From: Neorhizobium galegae bv. orientalis str. HAMBI 540
Lineage (GTDB): Bacteria > Pseudomonadota > Alphaproteobacteria > Rhizobiales > Rhizobiaceae
Reading direction: 5' to 3'
Assembly: GCF_000731315.1 (NCBI RefSeq)
Contig: NZ_HG938353.1
Location: 3,844,001-3,908,000 of the forward strand
Length of the DNA stretch: 64,000 nucleotides
Shown here: piece by piece, positions 1-11,185 of the stretch
Layout of the letters: every line of letters starts with the position of its first letter
How positions within the stretch are numbered: position 1 is the first letter of the stretch
The notes under the pieces: model-generated
What the model was told of the DNA's origin: nothing
Databases searched by the model: none
Seen by the model: only the letters and a program-made list of their open reading frames with translations
Translations under genes and position numbers: made by a program

Positions 1-675
1 TTCGGAGGTCGAGGGCTTTTTCTTCAGCCCCGGCATCTCGCGGATCTCGTAGAATTGGGTGAGCGCATTGCGCACCAGCGCCTGCTTGATGCCGGGGTAA
101 TGGACCTCGACGATGCGGGCGAGCGTATCGACGTCCGGGAAGCGGATATAATGGAAGAAACAGCGGCGCAGGAAGGCGTCCGGCAGTTCCTTCTCGTTGT
201 TGGAGGTGATGATGACAATCGGCCGGACCTTGGCGCACACCATTTCACCGGTCTCGTAGACATGGAATTCCATGCGGTCGAGCTCCTGCAGCAGGTCGTT
301 CGGGAACTCGATATCCGCCTTGTCGATCTCGTCGATCAGCAGGACGAGCTTCCTGTCGGAGGCAAACGCCTGCCATAGCTTGCCGCGGCGGATATAGTTG
401 GCCACGTCGTGGACGCGTTCGTCGCCGAGTTGGCTGTCGCGCAGCCGCGAGACGGCGTCGTATTCGTAGAGCCCCTGCTGCGCCTTGGTGGTGGACTTGA
501 TGTTCCACTCGATCAGATCGAGCCCGAGGGCGGCGGCCACCTGCCGCGCAAGCTCGGTCTTGCCGGTGCCGGGCTCGCCTTTCACCAGCAGCGGACGTTC
601 GAGCCGGATCGCAGCATTGACCGCCACCATCAGATCCTTGTCGGCAATATAGTCAGCTGTACCCTGAAACTGCAT
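1..675 (-). CDS. MoxR-family AAA+ ATPase (3' end cut by window edge)
   Basis: The visible 225 residues start at an ATG at 675 and run off the left edge. Seen: Walker A GEPGTGKT (residues 33-40), Walker B LLIDEIDK (about 112-119), a sensor-1 like ITSNN (156-160) and an RR arginine-finger pair near 170. This is the compact AAA+ core of MoxR/RavA-type ATPases, cytoplasmic chaperone-like proteins that usually act with a von Willebrand factor A partner encoded next door. The partner would lie outside the window, so this is inference. The gene is divergent from the thiamine pyrophosphokinase gene. The C-terminal lid domain is not visible, so the subfamily cannot be fixed. Nothing indicates a broken gene. 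Confidence 0.88.
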   Translation of the reverse strand, partial: MQFQGTADYIADKDLMVAVNAAIRLERPLLVKGEPGTGKTELARQVAAALGLDLIEWNIKSTTKAQQGLYEYDAVSRLRDSQLGDERVHDVANYIRRGKLWQAFASDRKLVLLIDEIDKADIEFPNDLLQELDRMEFHVYETGEMVCAKVRPIVIITSNNEKELPDAFLRRCFFHYIRFPDVDTLARIVEVHYPGIKQALVRNALTQFYEIREMPGLKKKPSTSE

Positions 676-775
676 CTCGTGATCCTGATCGGTAAACGCG
701 CCGCAAACTAAAAGCTCACCCGCGGCGGTGCAACAGCTTTCCCTTTCCATCGGCTTTGCGCTATGGGCAATGCAC

Positions 776-1426
776 ATGACCCATTCGACCTTCACCATTC
801 TGCTCGGCGGCAGTCTCACCGTCACCGACCGCCTGCGGGACGCGATCGACGGCAGCCGCTTCATCGCGGCCGACAGCGGCATGCGCCATGCGGTGGCGCT
901 CGGCGTGAAGCCGGAACTCTGGGTCGGCGATTTCGACTCCTCGGATGCCGCGCTGATAGCGCAGTTCCCGGACGTCGAGCGACAGACCTACCCGCCCGCC
1001 AAGTCCGAAACCGACGGCGAGATCGCAACCTCGGAAGCGACCGACCGCGGTGCCACAAGACTGATCTTCGTCGGCGCACTCGGCGGCGAGCGCAGCGACC
1101 ATGCGCTCCAGCACCTCTTTCACGCCATGGGCCTTGCCGAACGCGGCCTCGATATCCTGCTGACGTCAGGCGACGAGGAAGCCTTGCCGCTGCTGCCGGG
1201 CGCAAGGACGCTCGACCTGCCGAAGGGTTCGCTGTTTTCGGTCATCGGTTTTTCCGACCTGGAAGGGCTCGATATCATCGGCGCACGTTATCCGCTCGAC
1301 AACTTCTCACTCCCCTTCGGCTCCTCGCGCACCGTCTCGAACGTTGCGGAAGGCCAGGTGGATTTCCATTTGAGGAAGGGCAAGGCCATGATCCTTGCCC
1401 GCCCCCACGACTTTACAGGAGCCTGA
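776..1426 (+). CDS. thiN: thiamine pyrophosphokinase
   Basis: Predicted to transfer pyrophosphate from ATP to thiamine, giving thiamine diphosphate in the cytoplasm. Seen: an N-terminal ILLGGSL motif, GDFDS about residue 50, ETDGEIA about 80 and GGERSDH about 105, the conserved substrate and metal-binding blocks of the family, and a C-terminal beta-rich thiamine-binding part. Length is about 216 aa, normal for bacterial enzymes. The reading frame opens at a GTG at 728, but the residues before ATG 770/776 look like non-family sequence; 776 gives the usual N terminus. It ends 3 bp before the ABC-F gene, so the two are probably co-transcribed. A thiamine importer behind a TPP riboswitch lies 2.5 kb downstream, making this a thiamine salvage neighbourhood. 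Confidence 0.9.
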   Translation: MTHSTFTILLGGSLTVTDRLRDAIDGSRFIAADSGMRHAVALGVKPELWVGDFDSSDAALIAQFPDVERQTYPPAKSETDGEIATSEATDRGATRLIFVGALGGERSDHALQHLFHAMGLAERGLDILLTSGDEEALPLLPGARTLDLPKGSLFSVIGFSDLEGLDIIGARYPLDNFSLPFGSSRTVSNVAEGQVDFHLRKGKAMILARPHDFTGA

Positions 1427-1429
1427 CTG

Positions 1430-3253
<1,824 letters not shown>

Positions 3254-3309
3254 TTTGCGATTTATTAAGCTTAACAGATAGTTAGCTGAAAAAATATTTG
3301 TCGCGGACC

Positions 3310-3334
3310 GGAACATATGATGTCCCGAGACGTT
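3310..3334 (+). promoter_or_regulatory. EcfG-type general stress promoter
   Basis: GGAAC at 3310-3314 and CGTT at 3331-3334 are separated by exactly 16 bp, the consensus for the alphaproteobacterial general-stress sigma factor (EcfG/RpoE2/SigT). It lies 78 bp upstream of the response regulator ATG in the right orientation. A GTCCC-G-GGGAC palindrome follows at 3359-3369, with a partial copy inside the promoter spacer. Confidence 0.7.
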
Positions 3335-3412
3335 CTGGGTATGAATAGTGGTCGAAATGTCCCGGGGACGCATCGGCCTGCCAGGAACCGATCAACCGAA
3401 TAGGGACATCCA

Positions 3413-3862
3413 ATGCTGACAAATGTTACGCGTCGTCGGCTGGCCGCTGAGGCGATGAATCAGAGAGTTATGATTGTCGAAGACGAGTTTCTGATCGCGC
3501 TCGATGTTGCCGAGACGATCGAAGCCATGGGCCTTAAAGTCGCCGGTTTTGCCAATGCCCGCAAACACGCCCTGGCGCTCGCCGCCTATGCCGATATCGC
3601 CCTGGTCGACGTCAATCTCTCGGACGGCCGGACCGGTCCGGAGATCGGCCGAGAGCTTGCCGAGCAATATGGCATCACCGTCGTCTTCATGACGGGTAAT
3701 CCGGACGATGTGGAAGCCGGCGTCAAGGGCTCGCTCGGCGTTCTCACCAAACCGGTCATGCCTGACGTAGTCGAGAAGACGATCGACTACGCCGTTGCCA
3801 ACCGACTCGGCGGCATGGCGATCGTTCCGCGTGAACTGAAAGTGTTTCCGCAGAACCACTGA
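3413..3862 (+). CDS. single-domain response regulator
   Basis: A 149-residue CheY-like receiver with no output domain. Seen: the acidic pair E23/D24, phospho-acceptor D66 in ALVDVNL, T94 in FMTG and K113 in LTKP, so all catalytic residues for phosphorylation are present. The start at 3413 has an AGGGA ribosome site 6 bp upstream. No kinase gene is adjacent, so the partner is encoded elsewhere. An exact EcfG-type promoter sits upstream, suggesting induction in the general stress response. Single-domain receivers with a FATGUY motif feed into that response in other alphaproteobacteria; this protein has VVFMTGNP at the equivalent place, so it is related in layout but lacks the exact motif. Function beyond a phosphorelay component is unknown. 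Confidence 0.88.
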   Translation: MLTNVTRRRLAAEAMNQRVMIVEDEFLIALDVAETIEAMGLKVAGFANARKHALALAAYADIALVDVNLSDGRTGPEIGRELAEQYGITVVFMTGNPDDVEAGVKGSLGVLTKPVMPDVVEKTIDYAVANRLGGMAIVPRELKVFPQNH

Positions 3863-3931
3863 GCCAATGTTGCTCCTACCGAGTGCGCCTCTTGCCAGCC
3901 ATTCGCCTCACCGCTAAATCTGATCTCGCTC

Positions 3932-4019
3932 TAACGGGGTGCCGCGCGTTTTCGCGCGGCTGAGAGGCTTCTGGCCAACCCGCGGAACCTGATCCGGTTA
4001 ACACCGGCGGAGGGATTAG
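3932..4019 (+). ncRNA. TPP (THI-box) riboswitch aptamer
   Basis: The conserved THI-box blocks appear in order: ACGGGGTGC at the 5' side, CTGAGAG at 3960-3966, a variable GC-rich hairpin made of GCGCG/CGCGC, then GAACCTGATC and the closing CGGAGGGA. It lies about 55 bp upstream of thiB. The aptamer binds thiamine diphosphate and is expected to lower thiBPQ expression when it is abundant. Confidence 0.95.
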
Positions 4020-4029
4020 ACGGCTCTTT

Positions 4030-4073
4030 ATCAGCGCCTATTCCCCTTGTTAGCAAAAAGAGGAGGCGCTGAT
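4030..4073 (+). promoter_or_regulatory. start-site sequestering hairpin of the TPP riboswitch
   Basis: A perfect 10-bp stem pairs ATCAGCGCCT (4030-4039) with AGGCGCTGAT (4064-4073). The 3' arm includes the AGG of the thiB ribosome site and the first two bases of the ATG at 4072. There is no T-run, so control by blocking translation initiation fits better than attenuation. Confidence 0.75.
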
Positions 4074-5082
4074 GCGCAAGACCATTCTTTCGATATTTGC
4101 GGCCGCTGCCGCTTGTTCCCTTTCCGCGCCGGCCGAAGCGCAGCAAAAGACGCTGACCATCTACACTTATGAGAGCTTCATCTCCGATTGGGGTCCCGGT
4201 CCCAAGGTCAAGGAAGCCTTCGAAAAGACCTGCGCCTGCAGGCTGAATTTCGTCGGCGTCGCCGATGGCGTGGCGCTTCTCACCCGCCTGAAGCTGGAAG
4301 GCAAAGGCACCGACGCCGATATCGCGCTCGGCGTCGATACCAACCTGATCTCCGAGGCCAAGGCGACCGGTCTGTTCGAGCCGCATGGGCTCGACGTCTC
4401 GGCCGCCAAGGTCCCCGGCAATTACAGCGACGACACGTTCATCCCCTACGATTACGGCCATTTCGCCGTTGTCTATGATACCCAGGCGATAAAGAACCCG
4501 CCGAAGAGCCTGAAGGAACTGGTGGAAGGCGATCCGGCACAGAAGATCGCCATCGAGGATCCGCGCACCTCAACACCCGGCCTCGGCCTGTTGCTCTGGG
4601 TAAAATCGGTCTATGGCGACAAGGCACCGGAGGCCTGGGCCAAGCTCAGGAAACGCGTGCTGACTGTCACGCCAGGCTGGTCGGAGGCCTATGGCCTGTT
4701 CACCAAGGGCGAAGTGCCGATGGTGTTTTCCTACACGACCTCGCCCGCCTATCACGTGGTCGAGGAGAAGACGGACCGCTACCAGGCTGCCTCCTTCTCA
4801 GAAGGCCACTATATCCAGATCGAGGTCGCCGGCCTGCTGAAGGGGGCGAAGGAAAAGGATCTGGCGAAACAGTTCCTGAAATTCATGGTCTCACCGGCCT
4901 TCCAGGATGTCATCCCGACCACCAACTGGATGATGCCGGCCGCCAAGACTTCCCAGCCACTCCCCGACGCGTTCAACAAGCTGGTGCAGCCGACGAAAAC
5001 TTTCCTGATGGGGTCGAACGAGGTGGCCAAGAACCGGCAGGCCTGGATCGACGAATGGCTGACCGCCATGAGCCTGAACTGA
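4072..5082 (+). CDS. thiB: thiamine ABC transporter, periplasmic binding protein
   Basis: A 336-residue secreted protein with a Sec signal peptide (about residues 1-23, ending APAEA). It matches the iron/thiamine family of binding proteins: LTIYTYESF just after the signal, DIALGVDTN near residue 85, and [12 protein letters not shown] near 125. It captures thiamine, its phosphates, or both in the periplasm for ThiP/ThiQ. The gene is first in a tight operon (4 bp to thiP, then an 8-bp overlap with thiQ). It is controlled by the TPP riboswitch upstream, whose sequestering hairpin covers its AGGAGG ribosome site and start codon. Length is normal for the family. Confidence 0.95.
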   Translation: MRKTILSIFAAAAACSLSAPAEAQQKTLTIYTYESFISDWGPGPKVKEAFEKTCACRLNFVGVADGVALLTRLKLEGKGTDADIALGVDTNLISEAKATGLFEPHGLDVSAAKVPGNYSDDTFIPYDYGHFAVVYDTQAIKNPPKSLKELVEGDPAQKIAIEDPRTSTPGLGLLLWVKSVYGDKAPEAWAKLRKRVLTVTPGWSEAYGLFTKGEVPMVFSYTTSPAYHVVEEKTDRYQAASFSEGHYIQIEVAGLLKGAKEKDLAKQFLKFMVSPAFQDVIPTTNWMMPAAKTSQPLPDAFNKLVQPTKTFLMGSNEVAKNRQAWIDEWLTAMSLN

Positions 5083-5086
5083 TCCC

Positions 5087-6706
5087 ATGCTGACCAGGGC
5101 CGAGCGGAGACGCGGGATAGGCTGGGGGCTGCTGAGCCTCGCCGGCATCGCCCTCTTCGTCGGCATCGCGGTTGCCGCCCTTCTCTCCTGGGACACCGGC
5201 AACGCCCAAAGCCGGCTGTTCACCGCCTATACCTGGCGAATTCTGCGCTTCACCCTGCTGCAGGCGGTTCTTTCGACGCTGCTGTCGGTCGTCTTCGCCC
5301 TTCCCGTCACACTCGCGCTCGCACGCCGTCCACGTTTTCCGGGCCGCGTGTGGGTCATCCGGCTGATGGCATTGCCGATGGGCCTGCCGGTGCTGATCGG
5401 CGCGCTCGGCCTGATCGGCATCTGGGGCCGGCAAGGGGTGATGAACAGCCTACTATTGAAACTCGGCCTGGAACATCCGGTCAGCATTTATGGGCTTTCC
5501 GGCATATTGCTGGCCCATGTGTTCTTCAACCTGCCGCTCGCTGCGAGACTGCTGCTTGTGGCGCTGGAGCGCCAGCCGGCGGAATACTGGCTGCTCTCCT
5601 CCAGCCTCGGGATGAAACCCTTCTCCGTTTTCCGTTTCATCGAATGGCCGGCGGCGCGGCGAGTCATCCCCGGCATTGCCGGCCTGATCTTCATGCTCTG
5701 CGCCACGAGTTTCACGCTTGTCCTGGTGCTCGGCGGCGGACCGGCCGCGACCACGCTCGAAGTGGCGATCTACCAGTCGCTCCGTTTCGATTTCGATCCG
5801 CCCCGCGCCATCGCGCTGTCGCTGCTGCAGATCGGCATGACGGCGCTGATCCTGATCGCGATTTCGCTTTTCCCGGCGCCTGATGATAGTGGAATCTCGG
5901 CAGGCCGAACTACCCGCCGCTTCGATGGCCGAACGTTGCCGACACGCCTTTGGGACACGCTCGCCATCCTGCTGGCTACCGCCTTCCTGATCCTGCCGCT
6001 CGCATCGATCGTCGCTGCCGGCGTTCAGGCCAATCTCCGGAGCCTCGTCACCAGCCCCGCCTTCCTGGGCGCCGCATGGACCAGTTTCACGATCGCGCTT
6101 TCCGCGGGCCTGCTCGCCGTTCTGGCGTCGCTGGCGATTATTGCCGGGCGCGAGGCAATAACCGACATGAAGAGGCCCGGCGGAACTGCCAAGATGTTTT
6201 CCATGTCACTCGTGGCTATGTCCTCGCTGGTGCTGCTCGTTCCGCCGGTCGTGCTCGGCACCGGTTGGTTCCTGATGCTGCGCCCGTTCGGCGATGTCGC
6301 TCGCTTCGCCCCGGCGCTGGTCGCGATCATCAACATGCTGATGGCGCTTCCTTTCGTGATGCGCGTCCTCGCGCCGGCCGTCGAAACGCACCGCAAGCGG
6401 ACAGGCAGGCTGTCGGCCAGCCTCGGCCTTTCGGGCTTTTCGCGGGCATGGAGGATCGATCTGCCGGTCTTGGCTAGGCCGTTGCTGACGGCGCTCTCCT
6501 TCGCCATGGCGCTGTCGCTCGGCGACCTCGGCGCTGTAGCGCTGTTCGGCTCCAGCGATCTCATCACCCTCCCCTGGCTTGTCTATAGCCGGCTATCCAG
6601 CTACCGCACCAATGATGCGGACGGGTTGGCGCTCATCCTCGGCATCATCTGCCTGGGGCTGACGATGATCGGCACTGCTGGCCGGAGGGAAGCAAGCCAT
6701 GACTGA
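5087..6706 (+). CDS. thiP: thiamine ABC transporter permease
   Basis: A 539-residue integral membrane protein with two fused permease halves, as in ThiP. The N half (about 1-260) and C half (about 285-539) each carry about six hydrophobic segments and an EAA-like cytoplasmic loop (around [14 protein letters not shown] and [12 protein letters not shown]). It forms the channel through which thiamine passes from ThiB. It starts 4 bp after thiB and overlaps thiQ by 8 bp, which suggests translational coupling. Duplicated permease architecture, riboswitch context and flanking genes agree. No key feature is missing. Confidence 0.93.
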   Translation: MLTRAERRRGIGWGLLSLAGIALFVGIAVAALLSWDTGNAQSRLFTAYTWRILRFTLLQAVLSTLLSVVFALPVTLALARRPRFPGRVWVIRLMALPMGLPVLIGALGLIGIWGRQGVMNSLLLKLGLEHPVSIYGLSGILLAHVFFNLPLAARLLLVALERQPAEYWLLSSSLGMKPFSVFRFIEWPAARRVIPGIAGLIFMLCATSFTLVLVLGGGPAATTLEVAIYQSLRFDFDPPRAIALSLLQIGMTALILIAISLFPAPDDSGISAGRTTRRFDGRTLPTRLWDTLAILLATAFLILPLASIVAAGVQANLRSLVTSPAFLGAAWTSFTIALSAGLLAVLASLAIIAGREAITDMKRPGGTAKMFSMSLVAMSSLVLLVPPVVLGTGWFLMLRPFGDVARFAPALVAIINMLMALPFVMRVLAPAVETHRKRTGRLSASLGLSGFSRAWRIDLPVLARPLLTALSFAMALSLGDLGAVALFGSSDLITLPWLVYSRLSSYRTNDADGLALILGIICLGLTMIGTAGRREASHD

Positions 6707-7406
6707 CGGCATCGCCCTGGACAAGGTTGAACTGAAGCTCGGCACCAAGGAATTCCGCTTCGACTGTGCTTTGCCGGCCGGCGCCGTGACGGCGATTACC
6801 GGTCCATCCGGCTCCGGCAAGTCGACCTTCCTCAACCTCGTTGCCGGCTTCGAGACGCCGGACCGCGGCCGTATCCTGATCGCGGGCGGGGACGTGACGG
6901 AAAAACATCCCTCCGAGCGTCCCGTATCGCTGGTCTTTCAGGACAACAACCTCTTCGCCCATCTGGATATGGCCACCAATATCGGGCTCGGCATCAGCCC
7001 TTCGCTGAAACTTTCCAGCGGTGACCGGGCCGCGATATCGCAGGCGCTGGAACGCGTGGACTTAAGCGGTTTTGAGAAACGGATGCCGGGGACACTTTCC
7101 GGCGGCGAAAGGCAGCGTGCCGCGTTCGCCCGGGCTCTGGTGCGCAAAAAGCCGGTTCTGCTGATGGATGAGCCGTTCGCGGCGCTCGATCCCGGCCTCC
7201 GGCTTTCGATGGCCAGCCTGCTCATCGACCTGCATCGCGAGACGGGCAATACGGTGCTGATCGTGACCCACGACCCGGATGAGGTTGGCCGGTTGGCCGA
7301 CCATGCGATCTTCGTCGACCACGGCCAGATCCTGCTGCAGGCGCCGGCCGAGGAATTCCTCACCCGGCGCGATATTCCGGCACTCGCCGAATTTCTTTCC
7401 GGTTGA
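6699..7406 (+). CDS. thiQ: thiamine ABC transporter ATPase
   Basis: A 235-residue ABC ATPase that powers ThiBP uptake. Seen: Walker [10 protein letters not shown] (about residues 33-41), Q-loop VFQDNNLF, signature LSGGERQR (about 130), Walker [12 protein letters not shown] and switch His in VTHD. It is the last gene of the riboswitch-controlled thiBPQ operon and ends at the base before the convergently transcribed MATE gene. No terminator is visible between the two converging genes, so antisense read-through is possible. Confidence 0.95.
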   Translation: MTDGIALDKVELKLGTKEFRFDCALPAGAVTAITGPSGSGKSTFLNLVAGFETPDRGRILIAGGDVTEKHPSERPVSLVFQDNNLFAHLDMATNIGLGISPSLKLSSGDRAAISQALERVDLSGFEKRMPGTLSGGERQRAAFARALVRKKPVLLMDEPFAALDPGLRLSMASLLIDLHRETGNTVLIVTHDPDEVGRLADHAIFVDHGQILLQAPAEEFLTRRDIPALAEFLSG

Positions 7407-8822
7407 TCAGGCAGCCTTTCCGCGAAACCAGACCCCGGAGCGGATGGCGAGGAACAGGATCCCGCCATAGGCGACCAGACCAACTGCCAGCGCGAAGAAC
7501 AAACCGTTGAGCGATCCGGTAAATTCCAGCGCCAGCCAGCCCCCGAGACCTGCAATGGCGAGTCTCAGAAAACCGCAGGCAAGCGGCCAGAGCAGCTGGC
7601 CCGCGCCTTGAGAGGCGAAATAGAGCGCCAGGCCGCCGCCGAAGAAACCATAAACCGGCCCGACGATCTGCAGATAGGCAACGCCCGCATCGATCGCTCC
7701 ATGCTCCTCGCTGAACAGCGAAATCCACGCGACCGGAAAGATCGCCGCGATCAGGCCGATCACCTCGGTGATGACGAAAGCGATCGCAGCACCGGTGAAG
7801 GCGATGCGCATCGCCCGGTCCTTCTGGCCGGCGCCCATGTTCGTGCCGACCAGCGCCACCATCGGCGCACCGATGCCGAAGATCACCGGGATCAGCAGAT
7901 ATTCGAGCCTCGCGCCGGTACCGAAACCGGCGACGGCAGAGACACCCGCCTTGGTGGCCACCAGAGCCGTGGCGATGCCGATGGTCACATTGGTGAGAAT
8001 GGAATTGATCGCCGCGGCAGCGCCGAGGCGGACGATATCCCGGAACATCGTCCAGCGGAGCGGACCGACGCCGAAGCGCACGAGATTGCGGCCGGAGAGG
8101 ATGTACCAGGCAAGCACCGCAGTGCCGCCGAAACTGTAGAGCACCAGGGCCAGACCGCCGCCGGCAATGCCGAGCCCCGGGAACGGGCCGAAGCCGAAGA
8201 TGAGAAGCGGCGATACGGGCACGAGGAGTACAGCACCGACGCAGGTAACCAGGGCCGGAAACAGCATGTTGCCCGTGCCGCGCACGACGCTCGCCAGGCC
8301 GTTCATCAGCCAGACGAAGATCATGCCGCCGAACACCACGTTGGAATAGACCAGCGCAGCCTCGAGTTCCGCACCTTCGCCGCCGAGCGCCCGATAGATC
8401 GGTCGGCCATAGGCGAGCATGACCGCCGAAAACAACAGCCCGATCGCGACATTGACGACGACGGCATGCCAGGCAAGCAGGTCGGCATCCCCGCGCCGGC
8501 CGCTGCCGAGCGCACGGGCGATGGCAGACGAGATCGCGCCGCCGAAACCGCCGGCAGACATCATCTGCATCAGCATCACGGCCGGAAAGACCAGGGCCAT
8601 GCCAGCCAGCGCCGCGGTGCCCATATGTGAAATCCACCAGGTTTCGATGAGGCCGGTCGAGGCCTGGGCGAGCATGATCAGGATATTCGGCCATGCGAGC
8701 CGGATCAGCATCGGCAGGATCGGATCCTGCAGCAGCTGCCGGGTCCGCGGATTGATCGGCGCCGCGTCCGTATCTTCGAAGGGAGACGCCGCTTCGACGG
8801 CTTCGGTGGTCACGGCACTCAT
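7407..8822 (-). CDS. MATE family multidrug/sodium antiporter
   Basis: A 471-residue polytopic membrane protein with about 12 hydrophobic segments in two similar halves, as in MATE exporters. Seen: an N-terminal LIRLAWPNILIMLAQ segment typical of the family's first helix, and repeated Gly/Ala-rich helices. Such proteins exchange Na+ or H+ for cationic drugs or metabolites across the inner membrane. The ATG overlaps the stop of the HxlR regulator gene (ATGA), so the two form one translationally coupled unit. Its substrate is unknown; the adjacent regulator probably senses it or a related stress. Confidence 0.92.
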   Translation of the reverse strand: MSAVTTEAVEAASPFEDTDAAPINPRTRQLLQDPILPMLIRLAWPNILIMLAQASTGLIETWWISHMGTAALAGMALVFPAVMLMQMMSAGGFGGAISSAIARALGSGRRGDADLLAWHAVVVNVAIGLLFSAVMLAYGRPIYRALGGEGAELEAALVYSNVVFGGMIFVWLMNGLASVVRGTGNMLFPALVTCVGAVLLVPVSPLLIFGFGPFPGLGIAGGGLALVLYSFGGTAVLAWYILSGRNLVRFGVGPLRWTMFRDIVRLGAAAAINSILTNVTIGIATALVATKAGVSAVAGFGTGARLEYLLIPVIFGIGAPMVALVGTNMGAGQKDRAMRIAFTGAAIAFVITEVIGLIAAIFPVAWISLFSEEHGAIDAGVAYLQIVGPVYGFFGGGLALYFASQGAGQLLWPLACGFLRLAIAGLGGWLALEFTGSLNGLFFALAVGLVAYGGILFLAIRSGVWFRGKAA

Positions 8823-9331
8823 CGATCAGCCTCTCTATGTGGCAATAGCTGGTTCACGGATGGATAACGACGGCGGATACGTTCGCTCGCAGCCGGACCG
8901 GCCGCGTTGGTAAAGACCGGATCGTTTAGCGGCCGGCCACTACAGCGGTCGATCATCACCGGTTCGGCCTGCTCTCCGGTCTCCCTGTTGACGATCACCA
9001 CGCTTTCGCCCTCCGGCGCGAAATGCTGGTTTCCGAAGACAAGCAGCGCCTGCACCACAGGCTTGAAGTCGCGGCCGCGCTGCGTGAGGTGGTATTCGTC
9101 CCGCGGCGGCCGTTCGGAATAACGCCGGCGTTCCATCAGCCCGGATTCGACGAGCGAGTTCAGCCGGCTGGTCAGGATGTTTGGGGCAATATCGAGGTTG
9201 CGCTGGAATTCGTCGAAACGTGTTGCACCTGTCAGTGCGTCGCGCAGGATCAGGAAGCTCCAGACCTCGCCAACATGCTTGAGACTGCGCAACACCGGGC
9301 ATCCGGTATCGATGGGACCTGTTCGTTTCAT
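8819..9331 (-). CDS. HxlR-family transcriptional regulator
   Basis: A winged-helix regulator of about 170 residues. Seen: an N-terminal CPV (Cys near residue 11, conserved in HxlR proteins), then GEVWSFLILRDAL, RFDEFQRNL, and IAPNILTSRLNSLVESGL, matching the HxlR domain, followed by a wing region YHLTQRGRDF. An upstream ATG at 9367 exists, but 9331 has a GGGGAAG ribosome site at good spacing and gives the normal family start. The gene overlaps the MATE exporter gene downstream. A perfect palindrome at 9373-9389 lies just upstream and is its likely operator. The N-terminal Cys could be redox-sensing as in some HxlR-type proteins (inference). Confidence 0.92.
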   Translation of the reverse strand: MKRTGPIDTGCPVLRSLKHVGEVWSFLILRDALTGATRFDEFQRNLDIAPNILTSRLNSLVESGLMERRRYSERPPRDEYHLTQRGRDFKPVVQALLVFGNQHFAPEGESVVIVNRETGEQAEPVMIDRCSGRPLNDPVFTNAAGPAASERIRRRYPSVNQLLPHREADR

Positions 9332-9372
9332 GGGTTTCTTCCCCGACGAGACGCAGCCTTGTGGCATACGTA

Positions 9373-9389
9373 ACTTGCAATTTGCAAGT
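9373..9389. promoter_or_regulatory. palindromic operator, probably HxlR autoregulatory site
   Basis: ACTTGCAA, one T, then TTGCAAGT form a perfect 8-bp inverted repeat about 42 bp upstream of the HxlR start codon. Size and position suit binding of a winged-helix dimer that represses its own hxlR-MATE unit. Confidence 0.6.
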
Positions 9390-9634
9390 CACTATTTGCG
9401 TGATCACGTTTGGCGACGAGCGCTGCCAGACCGTTATGGAACTCGCCACAATTTGGACGTGCCACGATGGCATCGCGGAAAGGCAGCGGGGATTTTCATT
9501 GCAAACGCACCAGCAAGACATATTTCAATAAGAGCATCTGTGCATTCGACGCGAAAATCGCTAAGCGACATAGAGAAGGAGCCAGCTTGGATCGAGAGGA
9601 CCTCAGCCAAGCTGGATGGCGGACCTTGGGAATG

Positions 9635-11170
9635 ATGGTGCGGAAGACGAGGACGATGAGGCGCGACACGGCGATCCCGGCTGTCTGGACGATTGTCCGT
9701 GCGCTGCCCGGTTGGCGGGCCGTGGGCGCCCTGCTGTTCAGCGGTGCGGTCCTTTCCGGCTGCCAGTCGCTCTTCGATCAGGCCTATACCCCGAATGTCT
9801 CTCCCTCTGACTCGCCGCAGATCGTCGACGAGGTACAGAAGAACGATCCGCGGGCGCAGATGGGCGCGCGCGAGCATCCGCGCATCGTCGCAAGCTACGG
9901 CGGCGAATATCGCGACGCAAAGACTGAGCGGCTGGTCGCCCGCATTGCCGGCGCGCTGACGGCAGTTTCGGAAAACCCCAACCAGTCCTTCCGCATCACC
10001 ATCCTGAATTCGCCGGCGATCAACGCTTTCGCATTGCCCGGCGGTTATCTTTACGTGACACGCGGCCTTCTGGCGCTTGCCAATGATGCATCGGAAGTCG
10101 CGGCCGTGCTCTCCCACGAGATGGGCCACGTCACCGCAAACCACGGCATCGAACGCCAGCGCCGCGAAGAGGCTGAAGTGATTGCGAGCCGCGTCGTCGC
10201 CGAAGTCCTCTCCAGCGATCTTGCCGGGAAACAGGCGCTTGCCCGCGGCAAGCTCAGGCTCGCCGCCTTCTCGCGCCAGCAGGAACTGCAGGCCGACGTG
10301 ATCGGCGTGCGGATGCTCGGCGAAGCCGGTTACGACCCCTATGCCGCAGCGCGCTTCCTCGATTCGATGGCGGCCTATGCCCGCTATTCTGCGGTCGACC
10401 CGGACAACGACCAGAGCCTCGACTTCCTGTCGAGCCATCCGAACTCCGCCCAGCGCGTTGATCTTGCCCGCCGCCATGCCCGTAATTTCGGCCAGGAAGG
10501 CACAGTCGGCGACAAGGGCCGCGATTATTACATCGCCGGCATCGATGGCCTGCTCTACGGCGACAGCCCGCAGGAAGGCTATGTCCGCGGCCAGACTTTT
10601 ATGCATGGCAACCTTGGCATCCGTTTCGACGTCCCGCCGGACTTCCGCATCGACAACAAGGTGGAAGCAGTGCTCGCGACCGGCCCTGGCGAGACAGCGA
10701 TTCGTTTCGACGGCGTTGCCGCCGGCGATAATGACAACCTGGCGAATTATCTGACGAGCGGCTGGGTCGCCGGTCTGCAGCCTGAAACGGTGCGGGAGAT
10801 CCAGGTGAATGGCATGCCCGCGGCGACCGCACGGGCTTCCGCCGAACGCTGGGATTTCGATGTGACCGTCATTCGCGTCGACACTCAGATTTTCCGTTTC
10901 CTGACGGCAGTACCGAAAGGAAGCCCGGCACTCGCGACGGCCGCCGAAACGTTGCGCTCGACCTTCCGCAAAATGACACCTCAGGAAATAGCAGCACTGA
11001 AGCCGCTGAGGATACGGATCGTCACAGCGACCAAGGACGATACCGTCGCATCGCTTTCGGCCCGCATGATGGGTACGGATCGCAAGCTCGATCTCTTCAA
11101 GCTGATCAATGCATTGCCGGTCGGCGCGACGATCTCGCCCGGCCAGAAGTTCAAGATCATCGCGGAATGA
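9635..11170 (+). CDS. M48-family metalloprotease, lipoprotein
   Basis: A membrane-anchored zinc protease of about 511 residues. Seen: a signal segment ending in lipobox LSGC, HEMGH at 10115-10129 (the zinc-binding HExxH), and a downstream QELQAD motif that gives the third zinc ligand. The C-terminal 55 residues resemble a LysM-like cell-wall fold (RIVTATKDDTVASLSARM, ending SPGQKFKII). It probably degrades damaged outer-membrane or periplasmic proteins, like BepA/YfgC. The frame extends upstream to 9410, but that part is not protease-like. A TTG at 9587 with AGAAGGA six bases upstream is an alternative start, giving about 527 aa with a longer N terminus. It converges on rpoH. Confidence 0.9.
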   Translation: MVRKTRTMRRDTAIPAVWTIVRALPGWRAVGALLFSGAVLSGCQSLFDQAYTPNVSPSDSPQIVDEVQKNDPRAQMGAREHPRIVASYGGEYRDAKTERLVARIAGALTAVSENPNQSFRITILNSPAINAFALPGGYLYVTRGLLALANDASEVAAVLSHEMGHVTANHGIERQRREEAEVIASRVVAEVLSSDLAGKQALARGKLRLAAFSRQQELQADVIGVRMLGEAGYDPYAAARFLDSMAAYARYSAVDPDNDQSLDFLSSHPNSAQRVDLARRHARNFGQEGTVGDKGRDYYIAGIDGLLYGDSPQEGYVRGQTFMHGNLGIRFDVPPDFRIDNKVEAVLATGPGETAIRFDGVAAGDNDNLANYLTSGWVAGLQPETVREIQVNGMPAATARASAERWDFDVTVIRVDTQIFRFLTAVPKGSPALATAAETLRSTFRKMTPQEIAALKPLRIRIVTATKDDTVASLSARMMGTDRKLDLFKLINALPVGATISPGQKFKIIAE

Positions 11171-11185
11171 GGGTGAGAGGTCGCC

